From NCBI GenBank assembly GCA_019636375.1, contig JAHBXS010000003.1, positions 186,001 to 250,000 of the forward strand: a stretch of DNA of 64,000 nt, given 5' to 3'. A model generated the notes under the pieces. That model saw only the letters and a list, made by a program, of their open reading frames with translations. It made no database searches and was not told the DNA's origin. Source of the DNA: Pirellulaceae bacterium (GTDB taxonomy: Bacteria > Planctomycetota > Planctomycetia > Pirellulales > Pirellulaceae). This document shows positions 9,792 to 18,926 of the stretch, piece by piece. The translations under genes and the position numbers were made by a program. How positions within the stretch are numbered: position 1 is the first letter of the stretch; each line of letters opens with the position of its first letter.

Positions 9792-11929
9792 AGCAAATTT
9801 TACAAAACCTGGGTAACGGCGAAACGATCTTGGCCGAAGTGCCCGTGCCACGCCGAGGAAGTGGCGCGGTATTGATCCAAACCACTCAGACCCTCGTTTC
9901 CCTCGGAACTGAAAAAATGTTGATCGAGTTCGGCAAAAGTGGCTGGCTCGCCAAGGCCCGTTCGCAACCCGACAAGGTCAAACAAGTTCTCCAAAAAATC
10001 AAAACCGATGGACTCTGGGCGACGCTCGAAACGGTTCGGGCAAAACTCGATACTCCCATCCCGCTCGGTTACTGCAACGTCGGAGTGGTTCGCGAAAGTG
10101 GCGTGCACTCTCCCTATCCGCCAGGGACGCGGGTCGTGTCAAATGGCCCCCACGCCGAGTGGGTGGCGATTCCAGAAAACTTGATGGCCAAGATTCCAGA
10201 AAAAGTCTCGGACGAAGCCGCCGTCTTCACGGTCATCGGTGCGATTGCACTCCAAGGAATTCGCTTGATCGGGCCGACGCTGGGAGAACGTGTGGTTGTT
10301 AGTGGTCTGGGTTTGATCGGTCTGATCGCGGTGCAAATCCTCCGCGCTAATGGCTGTCAAGTTCTCGGAATCGATTTTGATCCTAAAAAGTTGGCTCTGG
10401 CTCGTCAATTCGGTGCTGAGACCGTAGACCTAGCGGCCGGCCAAGACCCGATGGCGGTCGCGGAACAATGGTCGCAAGGTATCGGAGTGGATGCGGTTTT
10501 GATCACCGCTTCGGCCAAGTCCGATGAATTGATGCACCAAGCGGCGACGATGTGCCGCCAACGAGGGCGAATTGTTTTGGTGGGGGTCGTGGGGCTAAAC
10601 TTGCGACGGGCCGATTTTTACGAGAAAGAATTGTCGTTCCAAGTCTCTTGCTCCTATGGGCCAGGACGCTACGACGATAACTATGAAAAACGGGGCTTGG
10701 ATTATCCCATCGGCTTCGTTCGCTGGACGGAAAAAAGGAACTTCGAGGCGATCCTGCAATTGATGGCGGACGGCCTCATTGACGTGGCTCCCCTTATTTC
10801 GCATCGCTTTGATTTCGACGAGGCCTTGGCCGGTTATCAAGCGGTAAGCGATCCGCAAGCGATGGGGATTTTACTAGGCTATGCGGGGAACGATTCACAG
10901 GCCACAAGTCAGAATGACGAGGTGCAGGAAAATACCCCCGCTGCTCCAAGAATCTCCGGGCCTCGCTCGATTCCCGCTCATTCAGGATCGTTGATTAATA
11001 TTGCATTTGTTGGAGCTGGGGGGTTCACGACGCGGATGCTCCTGCCCCTCTTGCCGAAATCCGGGATCGGTCGCGCGGCCATCGTGAGCAGCACCGGGGT
11101 CTCGGCTGCTCATGCTGCCAAAAAATTCGGCTTCGACAGGGCTCTAAGCGATTTCGGTGAGGTCTTATCCGATCCCAAAATCGATGCGGTGTTCGTCACG
11201 ACACCTCACTCGCTCCATGCCGGCATGGTCTGTCAAGCGTTACAGTCCCGCAAGCACGTGTTTGTCGAAAAGCCGTTGGCGATGACCGGCGAGGAACTGG
11301 AAATGGTTCGCGAGGCGGTCGAACAAACTCCTGATCGTTGCTTACTCGTTGGCTTCAATCGTCGGTTTTCGCCACACCTAACTCGAATGAAACAATGGTT
11401 GAAGGCGGCGCCGGCAAACAAGGCCTTAATCATCACGGTCAATGCTGGGGCGATCCCAGAAGACCACTGGACTCAAGACCCAACTGTCGGCGGTGGACGT
11501 ATTATCGGTGAGGGTTGCCACTTCGTCGATTGTGCGCGGTATCTCGTGGGGCACTCGATTGTGGACTCCGCGGCTTTTCCCGTCAGGGGAGGTGAAGGGC
11601 GACTTGGAGATTGTGTGGCATTGCAATTGACGTTTTCCGATGGCTCTACAGCAACGATTCATTATCTGTCCAATGGCAGTAAGGATTTTCCTAAAGAGCG
11701 AATCGAGGTTTTCGCCGGCGGCAAGGTCTACGTTTGCAACAATTTCCGGACGACGTATGAAGTCGGCGGAAAAAACAAGTTTTCGACCCGCAGCCAGGAC
11801 AAGGGACATGCCGAGGAACTCAAGCAATTCCTCACGGCGATTGAGCGGGGGGGCGAGTGGCCGATCCCCTGGTCAGAACTCCACGAAGTCTCCGATCATT
11901 CGCTCCGCCTGGCGCGGAATCTGCGATGA
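9788..11929 (+). CDS. Two-domain oxidoreductase: zinc-alcohol-dehydrogenase-like plus Gfo/Idh/MocA
   Basis: A 713-residue fusion. Residues about 1-370 resemble medium-chain dehydrogenases (GYCNVGVV, VVSGLGLIGLIAVQ as the Rossmann loop). The canonical zinc-ligand GHE motif is not seen, so metal dependence is doubtful. After a linker near 375-400, residues about 405-700 match the Gfo/Idh/MocA family (INIAFVGAGGFTTRMLLPLL, VFVTTPHSLHAGM, VFVEKPLAMTGEEL, with the EKP motif). Such fusions recur beside heparinase-like genes in bacterial polysaccharide clusters. The likely task is oxidation/reduction of a nucleotide sugar; reaction and substrate are inferred. It overlaps the methyltransferase gene upstream. 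Confidence 0.88.
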   Translation: MKQILQNLGNGETILAEVPVPRRGSGAVLIQTTQTLVSLGTEKMLIEFGKSGWLAKARSQPDKVKQVLQKIKTDGLWATLETVRAKLDTPIPLGYCNVGVVRESGVHSPYPPGTRVVSNGPHAEWVAIPENLMAKIPEKVSDEAAVFTVIGAIALQGIRLIGPTLGERVVVSGLGLIGLIAVQILRANGCQVLGIDFDPKKLALARQFGAETVDLAAGQDPMAVAEQWSQGIGVDAVLITASAKSDELMHQAATMCRQRGRIVLVGVVGLNLRRADFYEKELSFQVSCSYGPGRYDDNYEKRGLDYPIGFVRWTEKRNFEAILQLMADGLIDVAPLISHRFDFDEALAGYQAVSDPQAMGILLGYAGNDSQATSQNDEVQENTPAAPRISGPRSIPAHSGSLINIAFVGAGGFTTRMLLPLLPKSGIGRAAIVSSTGVSAAHAAKKFGFDRALSDFGEVLSDPKIDAVFVTTPHSLHAGMVCQALQSRKHVFVEKPLAMTGEELEMVREAVEQTPDRCLLVGFNRRFSPHLTRMKQWLKAAPANKALIITVNAGAIPEDHWTQDPTVGGGRIIGEGCHFVDCARYLVGHSIVDSAAFPVRGGEGRLGDCVALQLTFSDGSTATIHYLSNGSKDFPKERIEVFAGGKVYVCNNFRTTYEVGGKNKFSTRSQDKGHAEELKQFLTAIERGGEWPIPWSELHEVSDHSLRLARNLR

Positions 11930-11990
11930 TGTGGCGAAGCGAAAGGAAACTCCAGTATGCACAAGGCTATTGTGCTACACTTGATCCGCC

Positions 11991-12036
11991 CGTTCACTGA
12001 ATGAACCGTTACGCAGCTTTTCACTCAGTGAAAAAA
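11991..12036. repeat. Two-hairpin palindromic repeat, divergent copy
   Basis: Two short hairpins in tandem: GTTCAC-TGA-ATGAAC-like (gttcactgaatgaac, 11992-12006) and ttttcactcagtgaaaa (12018-12034), joined by a spacer related to ggctacgtagc. The same geometry is at 16889-18950 (split by an intron), 22408-22452 and 26233-26278. It lies in the only sizeable gap (143 bp) within the second half of the polysaccharide cluster. Confidence 0.8.
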
Positions 12037-12072
12037 CTATCCTTCATTGCAATTTGAAATGAGTATCTCTCA

Positions 12073-13977
12073 TTGAATTCGCCGCTTGATCTCGAACGAG
12101 AGTTGCAAGACATTTTGCGGCAGTCCCGTTCTGGGCGACTGCGCCGCGCGTGGGGAATCACCACCCATTATCGCTGGAGTCAGATTTGTCGGCGGGTATT
12201 CCGCGTTGTTCGTGAACGACTTCAGCCGCAACGAGTCGTCGGGGATTGGGCCGATGCCCCAACAGCGAGGTACAGAGCGACCTCGGAACCGCTCACGCAA
12301 TTTGCACGACTGACGATCGACTTTCGCTCTGACCTTCGAGCGACGGCACTCAACGATCTGCAAGGGGGCTTCGTCGGGTTGCTGGGTGAAGCACACAACG
12401 TGGGCTACCCCATTCGCTGGGCAGAGCTTTCAAGCTCCTCCACACTGCCGCATCTGGCGCGGTTTCATTTGCATTATCACGAGTTTTTGCTCGGCGAGTT
12501 GGCTCGTCGGGGAGACTCGTGTTGGGAGTTGGTTTGGCAAACTCTTGCGAGTTGGCTTAAGGCGTTTCCGGCCGCGACGACACTGCGGACCAGTGACGCT
12601 TGGCACCCCTACTGCATCTCGCGGCGAATCCCCGTCTGGTGTTGGCTGTTGATTCTCGGCGAGCCACCCGCAAGGCTTCGCGACTCGCTGACATCGAGCC
12701 TCGCCACACAGGCCCACTATCTGAGCCGCCATCTCGAGACGGAACTCGGCGGAAATCATTTATTAGAAAACGTGGCCGCTCTGGCGATTGCCGCTGGAAT
12801 GGTCGAGCATCCAGAAGCGAACCAGTGGCTAGCGACCGCTGCAAGAACTTGGGACGGGGAGAAGGCCGAGCAAATTCTGCTCCACGGCGAACACTTCGAG
12901 CGTTCGCCGATGTACCACTGCCAAGTCGTTGGTAACCTATTGCGACAATCGATCATGGTCGCCGAAATTGACCGACGAATGGCTAACGAATGGCTCGAAA
13001 CGGCGCTGCGAATGCTCAAGTTCTTAGAGCCAATCCTCCACCCAGACGGCGAGATTCCGCTCCTGGGGGACAGCGGTTGGGAAGAGGCTCCCAACGTAAA
13101 AGAATTGCAAGCCTTGGCTGAGTTGGCCCAGCGGAATTTAAATCGTTCGTCAACTCAATCCTTGCATCCTGCCCCGTCTCAAGAAGCAACGTCGCATGAC
13201 CAATTGCGAGTTGAAACTGTCGGACCCTATTGGGTCGCGCGGTGGGGAGGCGGAGCGGATGAGTCATTTGTGTTGGTCGATGGCGGCGAGGTTGGGCCAC
13301 AGCATCTCCCCGCTCACGCTCATGCTGATTTGACGAACCTGGAAATCTCTCTGGCAGGAAAACGTTGGGTCGTCGATAGCGGAAATTTTCAGTATGCCCC
13401 AGGCTCGATGCGAGACTACTGCCGGGCGTCGTTGGCCCACAATGTGATGACCGTCGGCGGCAGAAATTCGTGCGACGTATGGGGTGGTTTTCGAATGGGA
13501 AGACGCGGGAAGATCGTCGCATTTCAGCCGTTAAAGCACGAAAATGGCCATGCGATTCGAGTCGCTCACGATGGCTATCTTCAACTTGGGATCAAGCGGA
13601 TTGAACGGGTCGTGGGAGTCGAATCATCAGGAACCGTTTGGGTTTTCGATCGAGCGGAGGGGACTTGCGCCGAGCCGTTGCGTGGGTTCTTGCATTTCCA
13701 TCCTGCCGTCGAGTGTAGCACGGTGGATGATTCGGGAAAGGTTTGGACCCTTTCTCGCGAGGGCGAATCGCGAACCATCACGTTCATTGGTGCATCGCAA
13801 GTCAGTTTGGCAAACGGTTGGGTTTGCTCGGCGTTCGGTGTACGGGAGCGAGGAGCGGTCCTCGTTTACGAAAGCCCAGCTTCCAACAAGTTGCCCATCG
13901 GCTGGTCCTTGGCACGGAGCCCAAATAAGTCAGCCGCTGATTTTCCCAAGTGGCTAATGAACAACAATGGCAACTGA
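12073..13977 (+). CDS. Heparinase II/III-like protein
   Basis: A 634-residue protein. The N-terminal half is alpha-helical and matches the toroid of alginate lyase/heparinase proteins (GGNHLLENVAALAIAAGM). The C-terminal half, from about residue 385, has the heparinase II/III signature HLPAHAHADLTNLEIS followed by VVDSGNFQYAPGSMRDYCR and SLAHN, where catalytic His and Tyr residues lie in lyases. No signal peptide is seen, so it may be cytoplasmic, unusual for a lyase and common for homologues in exopolysaccharide clusters. Start is a TTG; the 3' end overlaps the following gene by 11 bases. Whether it cleaves or modifies the glycan is unknown. Confidence 0.85.
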   Translation: MNSPLDLERELQDILRQSRSGRLRRAWGITTHYRWSQICRRVFRVVRERLQPQRVVGDWADAPTARYRATSEPLTQFARLTIDFRSDLRATALNDLQGGFVGLLGEAHNVGYPIRWAELSSSSTLPHLARFHLHYHEFLLGELARRGDSCWELVWQTLASWLKAFPAATTLRTSDAWHPYCISRRIPVWCWLLILGEPPARLRDSLTSSLATQAHYLSRHLETELGGNHLLENVAALAIAAGMVEHPEANQWLATAARTWDGEKAEQILLHGEHFERSPMYHCQVVGNLLRQSIMVAEIDRRMANEWLETALRMLKFLEPILHPDGEIPLLGDSGWEEAPNVKELQALAELAQRNLNRSSTQSLHPAPSQEATSHDQLRVETVGPYWVARWGGGADESFVLVDGGEVGPQHLPAHAHADLTNLEISLAGKRWVVDSGNFQYAPGSMRDYCRASLAHNVMTVGGRNSCDVWGGFRMGRRGKIVAFQPLKHENGHAIRVAHDGYLQLGIKRIERVVGVESSGTVWVFDRAEGTCAEPLRGFLHFHPAVECSTVDDSGKVWTLSREGESRTITFIGASQVSLANGWVCSAFGVRERGAVLVYESPASNKLPIGWSLARSPNKSAADFPKWLMNNNGN

Positions 13978-15121
13978 AAGACTCTCGTTGTTGCTGGTCA
14001 TCGACCATCTTTCCTCAGGTGGTGCTCAACAACAACTCGTTCTTTTGGCGAGGGAACTGCACGCCCAAGGGCACGTGGTTCAGTTCTTGGTCTATCGCCA
14101 CCATCCGTATCATGAAGCGACTTTGCAAAAGGCAGGCATTCAGGTTGAGGTCGTTGCCAAGGGATCGAAATTTTCGCTGGCCGTTGCGAACCGGATTTCC
14201 GAAAAATTACGCACCGAATCGATTGATGGCGTGTTAGCCTTTTTGACCGGGCCAAGCATCTATGCCCTTTTGGGTCGTTGGCGATCTGGGCGGCGAGTGC
14301 CCTTGATCGTCTCCGAGAGGTCCAGCCCCAACAATCCGCAAAGGGGTTGGGTACAACGAGCAAGTGAACGATTATGGCGGTTTGCAGATCGGGTCGTGGT
14401 CAACTCGCACCACATGCGGAAGTATTTTCAAGGTCGCTTCCCCAAATTGGCGAACCGCGTCGTGACGATCTGGAACGGAGTCGATGTAGAACGGTTTCGC
14501 GCGATCCCCCTGCCAAAGGTGGGTGACACCTTTTCTTTGGTTGCTCTTGGACAGATTGGGACTTTCAAGCAACCCGAGTGTGTGATTCGGGGGTTGGCCA
14601 TTTTGCGGGATCGCTATGGCGTTGTCGCAAATTTGGACTGGTACGCGCGTCGCTATCCGGACTTGACCAACGACGAGCGCTCTCAAAAGGAGTCTTTAGA
14701 TCAGTTGATCACAGAACTCAAACTGGAATCGCAATGGAAATGGTTACCGGAGACTCGGGAAATCGATGAAGTTCTTCCCAGGTATCAAGCCCTGGTCCAT
14801 GCTTCGATTGTAGAGGGGTTACCGAATGCGGTATGCGAAGCGTTATCATGCGGGCGGCCGGTGATCGCCAGTAATACACTGGACCATCCGCTCCTATTGG
14901 ATGACGAAAATAATGGCTTCTTATTCGAGCCCAGTTCTCCAGAATCCTTAGCGGACGCGCTCTACCGATTCATCAATTCCAGCGAAACCGAGCGTCAAAC
15001 GCTGGCTGACCATGCAGCCAAATTCGCCCGCGAGCGATTGTCACCTTCCGTTTTCGCGGAACAGTATGTCGCGTTGTTTCGAGAGCTGATTGAACGGCCT
15101 AACCAACCCGAGGAGGCGTGA
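13967..15121 (+). CDS. Glycosyltransferase, family 4 type
   Basis: A 384-residue GT-B protein starting with LLLVIDHLSSGGAQQQLVLL, nearly the same layout as the protein at 4807-5937. The acceptor half carries VSERSSPNN and VVTIWNGVDVERF; the donor half has HASIVEGLPNAVCEALSCG, the E-x7-E motif, near residue 285. It overlaps the heparinase-like gene by 11 bases and is followed three bases later by the last gene of the cluster, with AGGAGG inside its own 3' end. Sugar specificity is unknown. Confidence 0.9.
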   Translation: MATERLSLLLVIDHLSSGGAQQQLVLLARELHAQGHVVQFLVYRHHPYHEATLQKAGIQVEVVAKGSKFSLAVANRISEKLRTESIDGVLAFLTGPSIYALLGRWRSGRRVPLIVSERSSPNNPQRGWVQRASERLWRFADRVVVNSHHMRKYFQGRFPKLANRVVTIWNGVDVERFRAIPLPKVGDTFSLVALGQIGTFKQPECVIRGLAILRDRYGVVANLDWYARRYPDLTNDERSQKESLDQLITELKLESQWKWLPETREIDEVLPRYQALVHASIVEGLPNAVCEALSCGRPVIASNTLDHPLLLDDENNGFLFEPSSPESLADALYRFINSSETERQTLADHAAKFARERLSPSVFAEQYVALFRELIERPNQPEEA

Positions 15122-15124
15122 CGG

Positions 15125-16522
15125 TTGTTTCAGAATCCTCCGATGGTCGAACTTGCTGACGGGCAAAGAATCAAACTAACGAGCCTTTTAAGTCGAGTTC
15201 CCTCGACAGTTCGTCGCTCGGAGGAACATCTGCGTTTGTGCGAGTGGGTAGCCGATCAAACAAACCTTGAGGAGGATGCTCGGTGCGTGTATGTGAATCA
15301 ACTGGTCATGCATTCACGGTTACTGTTAGGTGTCAGTGGGCTTCGGTTTTTGATTCGCGAGCAAGCGATTTCTGCTGTGCGACTGAGATCGCCCGTCCCC
15401 TTGCCGTCAAGTATTGAATTAGACATGCCAAGTTTGGCCATTACATTTCTGGCTGGGACGAATCGAAATTATTTATCATGGCGGACCTACGGCAAGGTGT
15501 TCTTAAAGATTTGGACACACGGGCTTTATCGTCTTGTGGGAAGAATTTTTGGCCGTCTGCCGCAGCGGAGCCAAGCCATCAGAGCATATGTTGAGAGGTC
15601 ACTCGTTTCCCATAAAGAGCACTTGGCCTCGTCTGCCATATTGGCTTATCCCTACAAAACAAATTGGCTTCGTCAGTTCCGTTTTTTTCGTGGCAAACAA
15701 ATTGGGAAGCAAAGACTCTATTTGATGGGACTCCCTTATGGGTGGTTCGATACACTGCGATTGATATTAGGGTTCGGGCGACGCGATGAAGCCATCATCT
15801 CGCTCGAAGTTGCTGCTGCTGAGCGACATGCCCGCGAACTACATAGTTGGGGATTTCGAGAAATCTATTCTGACTCCGAGTCCGAAACGATTGGTTGGGT
15901 GTTAAACCGCAGATTGCAGGAGCACGAAATTCGGACAACTAATGTGGTGCATGGCATCGGCGTCTATGGCCCCTACTTATGGTTTGATGAGTGCCACTTT
16001 TTGAATGCACCGCAGCAGGAGTATTATCGGCACCGCTCACGTTTGGGTAGCGCGAAAATTTTGAGGGAAGATATCAGTCCGCCGAGCCAAATTGCTGAAA
16101 AAACTTCGCTTGCTTCGCGTGACGCCATTGTGCTCTTGCGTGGCAACTGGGGGAATGCTGGGAAGGAGTTCGAGCGAGATTTTGAAACTCAAGTTGCGGC
16201 GAAAATTCGGGAAATCGCTCGCGAATGGGGTTTGCCGTTTTGGGTGAAGTTTCACCCCAATTCTGGAAAACACGAACAACATAATTTCTGTGAACTATAT
16301 TCGGCGCAACCGGCACCGTCATTGACGGATGATCCGCCGTGGAAGGCCCCCGTGTTCATTAATACCCTTTCCACCGTCTATTACCAGGCTCGAGAATTTG
16401 GGCCTGTCATCTTTGCTCGACATCCCTGGCAAGACCCACGAGATGTCTTTGGGAATGAAATTACTACGGCGACACTGGACGAGCTGCCGGGTGTGATCGA
16501 GCATCTGGTACGCGGCGACTAA
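15125..16522 (+). CDS. Unrecognised protein, possible GT-B-type polysaccharide enzyme
   Basis: A 465-residue protein I cannot place in a named family. It starts at a TTG with AGGAGG eight bases upstream (15111-15116). No signal peptide or clear membrane segment. The second half has motifs resembling capsule-type GT-B enzymes: IYSDSESETIGW, TTNVVHGIGVYGPYL (compare the VxHG segment of CDP-glycerol and sialyl-transferase relatives), ILLRGNWGN-like VLLRGNWGNAG, PFWVKFHPN and a C-terminal STVYYQAREFGPVIF. These suggest a glycosyl- or glycerophosphate-type transferase acting late in the cluster. It is the last gene before the repeat island, three bases after the preceding stop. Confidence 0.6.
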   Translation: MFQNPPMVELADGQRIKLTSLLSRVPSTVRRSEEHLRLCEWVADQTNLEEDARCVYVNQLVMHSRLLLGVSGLRFLIREQAISAVRLRSPVPLPSSIELDMPSLAITFLAGTNRNYLSWRTYGKVFLKIWTHGLYRLVGRIFGRLPQRSQAIRAYVERSLVSHKEHLASSAILAYPYKTNWLRQFRFFRGKQIGKQRLYLMGLPYGWFDTLRLILGFGRRDEAIISLEVAAAERHARELHSWGFREIYSDSESETIGWVLNRRLQEHEIRTTNVVHGIGVYGPYLWFDECHFLNAPQQEYYRHRSRLGSAKILREDISPPSQIAEKTSLASRDAIVLLRGNWGNAGKEFERDFETQVAAKIREIAREWGLPFWVKFHPNSGKHEQHNFCELYSAQPAPSLTDDPPWKAPVFINTLSTVYYQAREFGPVIFARHPWQDPRDVFGNEITTATLDELPGVIEHLVRGD

Positions 16523-16690
16523 AAGCGTCTAACGCGAACTAGGCTTTGCTTCTAAAACGCAGCTACTCTTGTCAAAGGGAGTTTGGAGTGCAATTCCACG
16601 TTCTGGCGAACGTGCCTACATACAACCGTGGGCGTTTAGAAACGGAACCTAATTGGACGGCGCCACTTTTTTCAGCCGCAGTGCGGCAAA

Positions 16691-16799
16691 GCCGTGAATT
16701 GTAAGTTTCGTCCCTGACAACCTCACACATATCCTTCTTTAAAAGGCATCTTTTGCGAAATTCGTGAGACAAGGCGTGGCGTAGAAATTTCATTTCGCG
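16691..16799 (+). repeat. 109-bp direct repeat, copy A
   Basis: Aligns without gaps to 19233-19341 at about 96 of 109 positions by eye. Shared blocks include gccgtgaattgtaagtt, ccttctttaaaaggcatc and a terminal tagaaatttcatttcgcg. Read on the minus strand both copies give a similar short peptide (MKFLRHALSxEFRKRCLLKK), which may be a remnant of a coding sequence or chance conservation. Confidence 0.8.
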
Positions 16800-16888
16800 A
16801 AACTGGCTGTTTGGGATCGGCCACAGCGGCATGCTGAAAGTTTTACGGCATGTTGAAGGTGATGTTGAAGCCATTAAGATTTTGGGTA

Positions 16889-16913
16889 ACCGTTCACGGA
16901 GTGAACGGCTACG
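16889..16913. repeat. Left half of intron-split two-hairpin repeat
   Basis: Contains the hairpin gttcacggagtgaac (16892-16906) and the spacer bases ggctacg up to the intron border at 16914. Joined to 18927-18950 it gives a 46-base sequence identical to 26233-26278. It is the 3' exon of the group II intron, which reads on the minus strand. Confidence 0.9.
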
Positions 16914-16929
16914 ATCGGGGTAGGGAGAG

Positions 16930-18333
16930 TCAACTGACTCCCCCTCCCGCCGAACCGTACGTGCGGTTTTCCCGCATACGGCTCTCCACTTGGTAGTTCT
17001 CGATAGTTTGGACGAACTGAGCATGAGCCTGCACCAGGCTGTAGAGCCCAAGCTCAGAGAAGTAGCGGTTTGGCCAGCGGCATGTACGAGGTTGTCGGTC
17101 GGGATTGGTGCGGTGGCGTTTCAGAAGGATTCGTCGCAGACGACTGCGGAGCCAACTGTCATAGTCACCGTAGACATTCCAGAAACAATGGCGAAAGTAG
17201 TGAAACCAGCCGCGCATCATCTGATTCAATTGCTTGACGATATCCTCAAGCGAATCGCCAGATGTGCGTGGAGTTAACTCGCGGACACGATCCATGAATT
17301 TCTGTTGGCTTTTGGCTCGCGGAAACCGGAACCGGCCCCGAAATACATAACCCAGAAATGCAAAGCTTTGGTCGCGACTATCGACAATCTGGGTCTTGTC
17401 CGGATGCAGGGTCAAGCCTGCTTCGCGAACCCATTGCTGGACGACTGCCAAAGCTTGTTCCGCTTCAGCTTGCGTCTTGCAGAGGATCACGAAGTCATCC
17501 GCATAGCGTACCATCTCATAGCCCTGTTCGGCCATGTGATGATCCAGCGGATTGAGATACAGGTTGGATAGCATCGGGGAGAGAACCGCGCCTTGCGGGA
17601 CGCCCGTTTCCGGTGTCCAGCGGCTCAGTTCTGAAACCACTTCTTGATCGAGGTACATCTTGATCAGTCGCAGGACTGCATGATCCGAAACTTTCTGCTT
17701 CACCAACGCGAGCAGTCGGTCTTTGGGGATCGTATCGAAGTAGCCTTTCAAGTCGGCATCTACCACGAAGACGTTGCCCTCTTCGAGTAATTGCTCGACG
17801 CAACGAAGTGCGCCATGACAGCCTCTGCCTCGGCGGAAGCCAAAGCTGCGAGGATGAAAGGTGTGATCAAAGATCGGTTCCAAGACATCCAGTAACGCGG
17901 TTTGAACCACTCGGTCGCGAACGGTAGGAATACCCAACGGGCGGGTTTCCTTCGTTCCCGGCTTGGGAATCTCCACCCGGCGTACAGGCTGCGGCCGATA
18001 GGTTCCGGCTTTCAGTTCCTGTTGCAGTTTGGTGATCTCGGCCAGAAGTTCGTCGTCGAGTTGTTCTACCGTTTGTCGGTCTACTCCAGCGGCTCCTTGA
18101 TTGGTAATGACCTTCGAGGCCGCCCATCTCAAGTTTCGCTCACTGAAGACTTTATCGTACAGCGTGTGCCATTTGCCTCCTCTCACTTTGTTTGCCAAAA
18201 GTGTCTTCAACATGCTTTCTGTCCAAACCATCGACGATGCCCATTGGTCAATGCTCAATGGTTCCGTAGCCGGAGTAGCCCCGAAAGGCACTGTGACTTG
18301 CGACGGTTTAAGGTCTTTGGATTGTTTGGTCAT
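16930..18333 (-). CDS. ltrA: Group II intron reverse transcriptase/maturase
   Basis: A 467-residue intron-encoded protein. Reverse transcriptase blocks in order: ANKVRGGKWHTLYDKVFSE region, QGAAGVDRQTVEQ, RRVEIPKPGTKETRPLGIPT, RSFGFRRGRGCHGAL, VVDADLKGYFDTI, GVPQGAVLSPMLSNLYL, and the catalytic YADDFVIL. The maturase (GIIM) region follows (MMRGWFHYFRHCFW). No HNH-type endonuclease cysteines or histidines are seen at the C-terminus, so target entry probably uses single-stranded or hairpin DNA. The frame runs on through domain V and part of domain VI, ending 16 bases before the intron border, so the final residues (RENRTYGSAGGGVS) come from ribozyme sequence. The ORF appears intact. Confidence 0.95.
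   Translation of the reverse strand: MTKQSKDLKPSQVTVPFGATPATEPLSIDQWASSMVWTESMLKTLLANKVRGGKWHTLYDKVFSERNLRWAASKVITNQGAAGVDRQTVEQLDDELLAEITKLQQELKAGTYRPQPVRRVEIPKPGTKETRPLGIPTVRDRVVQTALLDVLEPIFDHTFHPRSFGFRRGRGCHGALRCVEQLLEEGNVFVVDADLKGYFDTIPKDRLLALVKQKVSDHAVLRLIKMYLDQEVVSELSRWTPETGVPQGAVLSPMLSNLYLNPLDHHMAEQGYEMVRYADDFVILCKTQAEAEQALAVVQQWVREAGLTLHPDKTQIVDSRDQSFAFLGYVFRGRFRFPRAKSQQKFMDRVRELTPRTSGDSLEDIVKQLNQMMRGWFHYFRHCFWNVYGDYDSWLRSRLRRILLKRHRTNPDRQPRTCRWPNRYFSELGLYSLVQAHAQFVQTIENYQVESRMRENRTYGSAGGGVS
16952..16984 (-). other. Group II intron domain V
   Basis: Minus-strand GAGCCGTATGCG, loop GGAAAACC-like and CGCACGTACGGTTC pair into the characteristic two-helix domain V hairpin that forms the ribozyme active site. 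An AGC catalytic triad is present near its 5' side. A hairpin with arms GGGGAGTCA/TGACTCTCC follows as domain VI, then CTACCCCGAT to the end. Confidence 0.88.
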
Positions 18334-18926
18334 ACTTGCATCTACCTTGCTGCCGCCCTTGGCTCCACCGCGTTTTGCTGCACGGCTTCACGGCTACTAT
18401 GGCGGCTCTGACTGCTGTTCCTGGTGCTTATCTTCTCGCTACATTGACGATCAGTCTTTTCGATACCAAGCTGCCTGTTCGTCGCACAGCTTGACCTGGA
18501 GTTGGTCGCCCAGTATCTCCGGCTGGGATTGATCACGAGAATCGACCCTGGCCAAGAACAGCTCTCCCTTCTTATCGCGTTTAACCTTCCTTCCATTCCG
18601 CACTCAACCACCGCATTGCCATTTCCAAACTTCAGCATCAGCGCGTTACTGCACCCAAAGTTCGTTCGCTGTGTCTATCCTGCGGAAAAGTCGATACAAA
18701 GGACTACAGGACGGTTCGTCGCACAGCGAAGGGTTCGGACTTTGCCAGCTTCCTCCCCGACAGGCTTGGCCGAATCAGTTTCACTTTCGTTACGGACTGG
18801 AATTTCTCCTCAGGTTGCTCCTCACCCTCCCTCGCGGGAACGCAATTACCACTTTCGAATACAGGGCGGTAACGTTACCCTGGTCAGGACTTTCACCCGA
18901 CTGATTAAACGCCTTCAAAGGCGCAC
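18334..18926 (-). ncRNA. Group II intron RNA, domains I to early IV
   Basis: Noncoding 5' part of the intron upstream of the reverse transcriptase start. It begins GTGCGCCTTTGAAGGCG, a short hairpin, followed by the GTGAAAGTCC block common at group II 5' ends. The exact domain borders and the exon-binding sequences were not worked out. Confidence 0.8.

Larger units (their letters stand above)
16523..16913. other. Repeat-rich intergenic DNA left of the intron
   Basis: No convincing gene. It holds a perfect hairpin CACGTTC-TGGC-GAACGTG (16597-16614), a small palindrome gccgcagtgcggc (16675-16687) inside a 33-base module (16653-16685) whose inverted copy lies at 19389-19421, the 109-bp direct repeat copy A (16691-16799), and the left half of a split palindromic repeat (16889-16913). 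Open frames here change with the repeats and are not credible genes. Confidence 0.75.
16914..18926 (-). mobile_element. Group II intron with encoded reverse transcriptase
   Basis: A 2013-bp element on the minus strand. The 5' end (18926 downwards) reads GTGCGCC, matching the GUGYG start of group II introns, followed by a GGGTGAAAGTCC block. Domain V is at 16952-16984 and a domain-VI-like hairpin follows, with the 3' end at CCCCGAT (16914). Both borders are fixed by comparison with an intact copy of the target repeat at 26233-26278: flanks rejoin to AAAAGCTA/CGTAGCCG without loss or gain. The insertion lies just after a hairpin, as in hairpin-directed (IIC-like) introns, and the encoded protein lacks an endonuclease domain. 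The class is not assigned with certainty. Confidence 0.93.

Noticed and set aside
16572..17051. Minus-strand open frame of about 159 codons left of the reverse transcriptase
   Set aside because: It runs across the intron border, the split palindrome and direct repeat copy A, so it is a chance frame over repeats.
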